DNA from: Campylobacterota bacterium
GTDB taxonomy: Bacteria > Babelota > Babeliae > Babelales > RVW-14
Reading direction: 5' to 3'
Assembly (NCBI GenBank): GCA_020633995.1
Contig: JACKCO010000003.1
Coordinates: 558,001 to 622,000, forward strand
Length of the DNA: 64,000 bases
Positions 62,825 to 64,000 of the stretch are shown in pieces. Within the stretch, counting starts at the first letter, position 1. Each line of letters opens with the position of its first letter. The notes under the pieces were generated by a model, which was given only the letters and a program-made list of their open reading frames with translations, was not told the origin of the DNA and did not search any database. The position numbers were made by a program, and so were the translations under genes.

Positions 62825-63586
62825 ATGAACTTTGCTCAAGCTTTGACATTATATCTTTTGGTTTACGGAACATTATTGGCTAGCCAAGTAAGTGCAGAAA
62901 ACAGGCCGGAACAGCAGCAATTAACAGAAAAAAATAATGGGATTGTTATAATTCTAAACGGTTCCTCTGCGGTTGGTAAGTCAAGCATACAACGGGTTTT
63001 GCAAGAAACATTTACGGACGATCCGTTTTTGGCCATGGGAATAGACAAGTGTTTTGTTGAGTTATTGCCTAAGCGGTATATCACAACAATAGCTAAAAAG
63101 AATAAAGAGGTCATTTGGGGAAGACCATCGATGGACGAAGAGGGCAATCCGCTTTTCTATGTCGATTTTGGTCCTAAGGGTAGGAAAATTATTTTAGGCA
63201 TGAATAGTGCTATCGCTGCTTATGTACGACGAGGTAATAGTGTCATCGTTGATTACATAGCCTACGAACATGCCTGGCTTGATGACTTAGTACGTGAACT
63301 ACATGACTGCACTGTTTACTTTGTAGCGGTAAAAGCCGACATTGCAGTGATTGAAAAGCGAGAGGCTGATCGTGGCATCTCACCGCGGGGACATGCACGT
63401 ACACACTACCAGACAGTTCATGAAAATGCGATTTATGATTTTGAAGTTGATAACACTGAGTTAACGCCTGAGCAAGCTGCAGAACAAATTAAGGCGTTTA
63501 TAGATCAGACGCCTGAGCCTCAAGCTTTTAAAATGATGTATACAAGGCTTGCAGAAAGGGAGGCAAGCGTAGTACCTGCGGCATAA
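62825..63586 (+). CDS. Exported chloramphenicol-phosphotransferase-like P-loop kinase
   Basis: 253 residues. Signal peptide MNFAQALTLYLLVYGTLLAS, then a CPT-type (PF07931-like) kinase: GIVIILNGSSAVGKSSIQRV is the Walker A region, FLAMGIDKCFVELLP carries the catalytic Asp as in CPT, VIVDYIAYEHAWLDDLV follows, and the lid has KREADRGISPRGHARTHY. CPT phosphorylates chloramphenicol in its producer, but relatives act on unknown hydroxyl compounds. An ATP-dependent enzyme with a signal peptide is odd unless it works in ATP-rich surroundings such as a host cytosol. The ATG was chosen for AAGGAG six bases upstream; two earlier in-frame starts lack such a site. Confidence 0.82.
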   Translation: MNFAQALTLYLLVYGTLLASQVSAENRPEQQQLTEKNNGIVIILNGSSAVGKSSIQRVLQETFTDDPFLAMGIDKCFVELLPKRYITTIAKKNKEVIWGRPSMDEEGNPLFYVDFGPKGRKIILGMNSAIAAYVRRGNSVIVDYIAYEHAWLDDLVRELHDCTVYFVAVKADIAVIEKREADRGISPRGHARTHYQTVHENAIYDFEVDNTELTPEQAAEQIKAFIDQTPEPQAFKMMYTRLAEREASVVPAA

Positions 63587-63609
63587 AATTTTTAGAAAGG
63601 ATTTAATGT

Positions 63610-64000
63610 ATGATGGGGGTTAGTGCAAGAAAGCTTATACTTTCACTTTTTGTGTTTTCCTTTGTTTGCCTGTGTACAAGTGTGGCGGACTGGTGTTTTA
63701 ACCCAGATACTGCTTACTTTCTAATTTCATCAGACTTTGAGCAAGTAAAGCCGCTTAACATGACTTCATACGAGCATGTCGCATTGTCTGACTCTAAGGT
63801 TTTAAAGCAAGAACCTGTTTATGCGCATGATATCGTCCGTGTTAGCAAAAAAGTTCGTATCAATGTTGAATATTGTGATAACGGCAAAGATAAAATTTTA
63901 ATTATAGGTCCGGGCTACAACAATAAAAAAGAGCATATGCAAGTTTATGCCCAAAAATTTAACCCCGAGTATGATATTTTGTTGTTTGACTACCGTTGGG
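63610..64000 (+). CDS. Exported alpha/beta-hydrolase-like protein (5' part)
   Basis: 130 residues are visible before the window ends. A signal peptide (LILSLFVFSFVCLCTSVA) is followed by a beta-rich region and then DKILIIGPGYNNKKEHMQVY with YDILLFDYRW. That is the strand, oxyanion-loop and strand order of alpha/beta-hydrolases (compare GxG with FDYRG), so an esterase, lipase or thioesterase is likely. The catalytic triad lies beyond the window. AAAGGA precedes tandem ATGs. It lies 23 bases after the kinase gene and is probably co-transcribed. Confidence 0.65.
   Translation, partial: MMGVSARKLILSLFVFSFVCLCTSVADWCFNPDTAYFLISSDFEQVKPLNMTSYEHVALSDSKVLKQEPVYAHDIVRVSKKVRINVEYCDNGKDKILIIGPGYNNKKEHMQVYAQKFNPEYDILLFDYRW

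Noticed and set aside
1..64000. CRISPR array, prophage or insertion sequence
   Set aside because: No regularly spaced direct repeats, no integrase or transposase frame and no phage structural genes were seen.

Overview
The window looks like a chromosomal segment of an obligately host-associated bacterium, most plausibly a member of Candidatus Dependentiae (TM6). This placement is an inference from gene style; no 16S gene is present. The evidence is nine ankyrin-type proteins, roughly a third of the genes carrying Sec-type signal peptides, several eukaryote-like domains (farnesoic-acid-methyltransferase-like, tectonin, TMTC-like O-glycosyltransferase plus TPR), small operons and little biosynthesis. 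Codon use is standard (code 11), base composition is moderately AT-rich, and strong Shine-Dalgarno sites precede many genes. No phage, insertion sequence, plasmid or CRISPR element was seen.

Layout. 1-9.2 kb: the N-terminal part of PEP synthase, a large exported ankyrin protein, an exported peroxiredoxin, two exported proteins with farnesoic-acid-methyltransferase-like domains, and a glycosyltransferase. 9.4-19.4 kb: mostly housekeeping, with topoisomerase I, a cyclase-family hydrolase, a lipid-exporter-type ABC protein, an unknown 578-residue membrane protein, TyrRS, and a tandem pair of site-2-protease homologues of which one has lost its active site. 19.5-23 kb: four ankyrin-type genes. 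23.4-28.2 kb: two TMTC-like multispanning proteins with C-terminal TPRs. 28.3-31.8 kb: PGI/PMI, ribosomal protein L31, RF1 and MnmA. 31.9-34.4 kb: three ankyrin genes. 34.4-36.8 kb: a membrane protein whose 3' end overlaps the RNase P RNA, a PASTA protein and a His-rich membrane protein. 36.8-42 kb: a complete polyamine transporter (potABCD) followed by a signal peptidase I. 42-48.2 kb: an exported Nudix protein with an RGG tail, an amino-acid permease, a second signal peptidase I and MetRS.

48.3-64 kb is an accessory-looking region. It holds three tandem exported SAM methyltransferases, three paralogous small membrane proteins, Nudix enzymes, and two exported proteins carrying acidic-QxT repeats plus nuclear-localisation-like basic clusters. 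It also has an exported CYTH protein, an M48 peptidase gene split by one in-frame stop, AlaX, TfoX-N, ArfB, an exported short-chain dehydrogenase, a cupin, a GNAT acetyltransferase, tRNA-Val and tRNA-Asn, an exported chloramphenicol-phosphotransferase-like kinase and the start of an exported alpha/beta-hydrolase-like protein.

The unifying theme is export. Two signal peptidases sit among about twenty precursors, many of which are enzyme folds that normally work in the cytosol (peroxiredoxin, Nudix, methyltransferase, CYTH, SDR, CPT-like kinase). Together with the ankyrin and repeat proteins, these are the best candidates for factors acting in the envelope or on a eukaryotic host. The polyamine and amino-acid transporters fit a scavenging lifestyle. 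All functional statements come from motifs read by eye; no database search was run.
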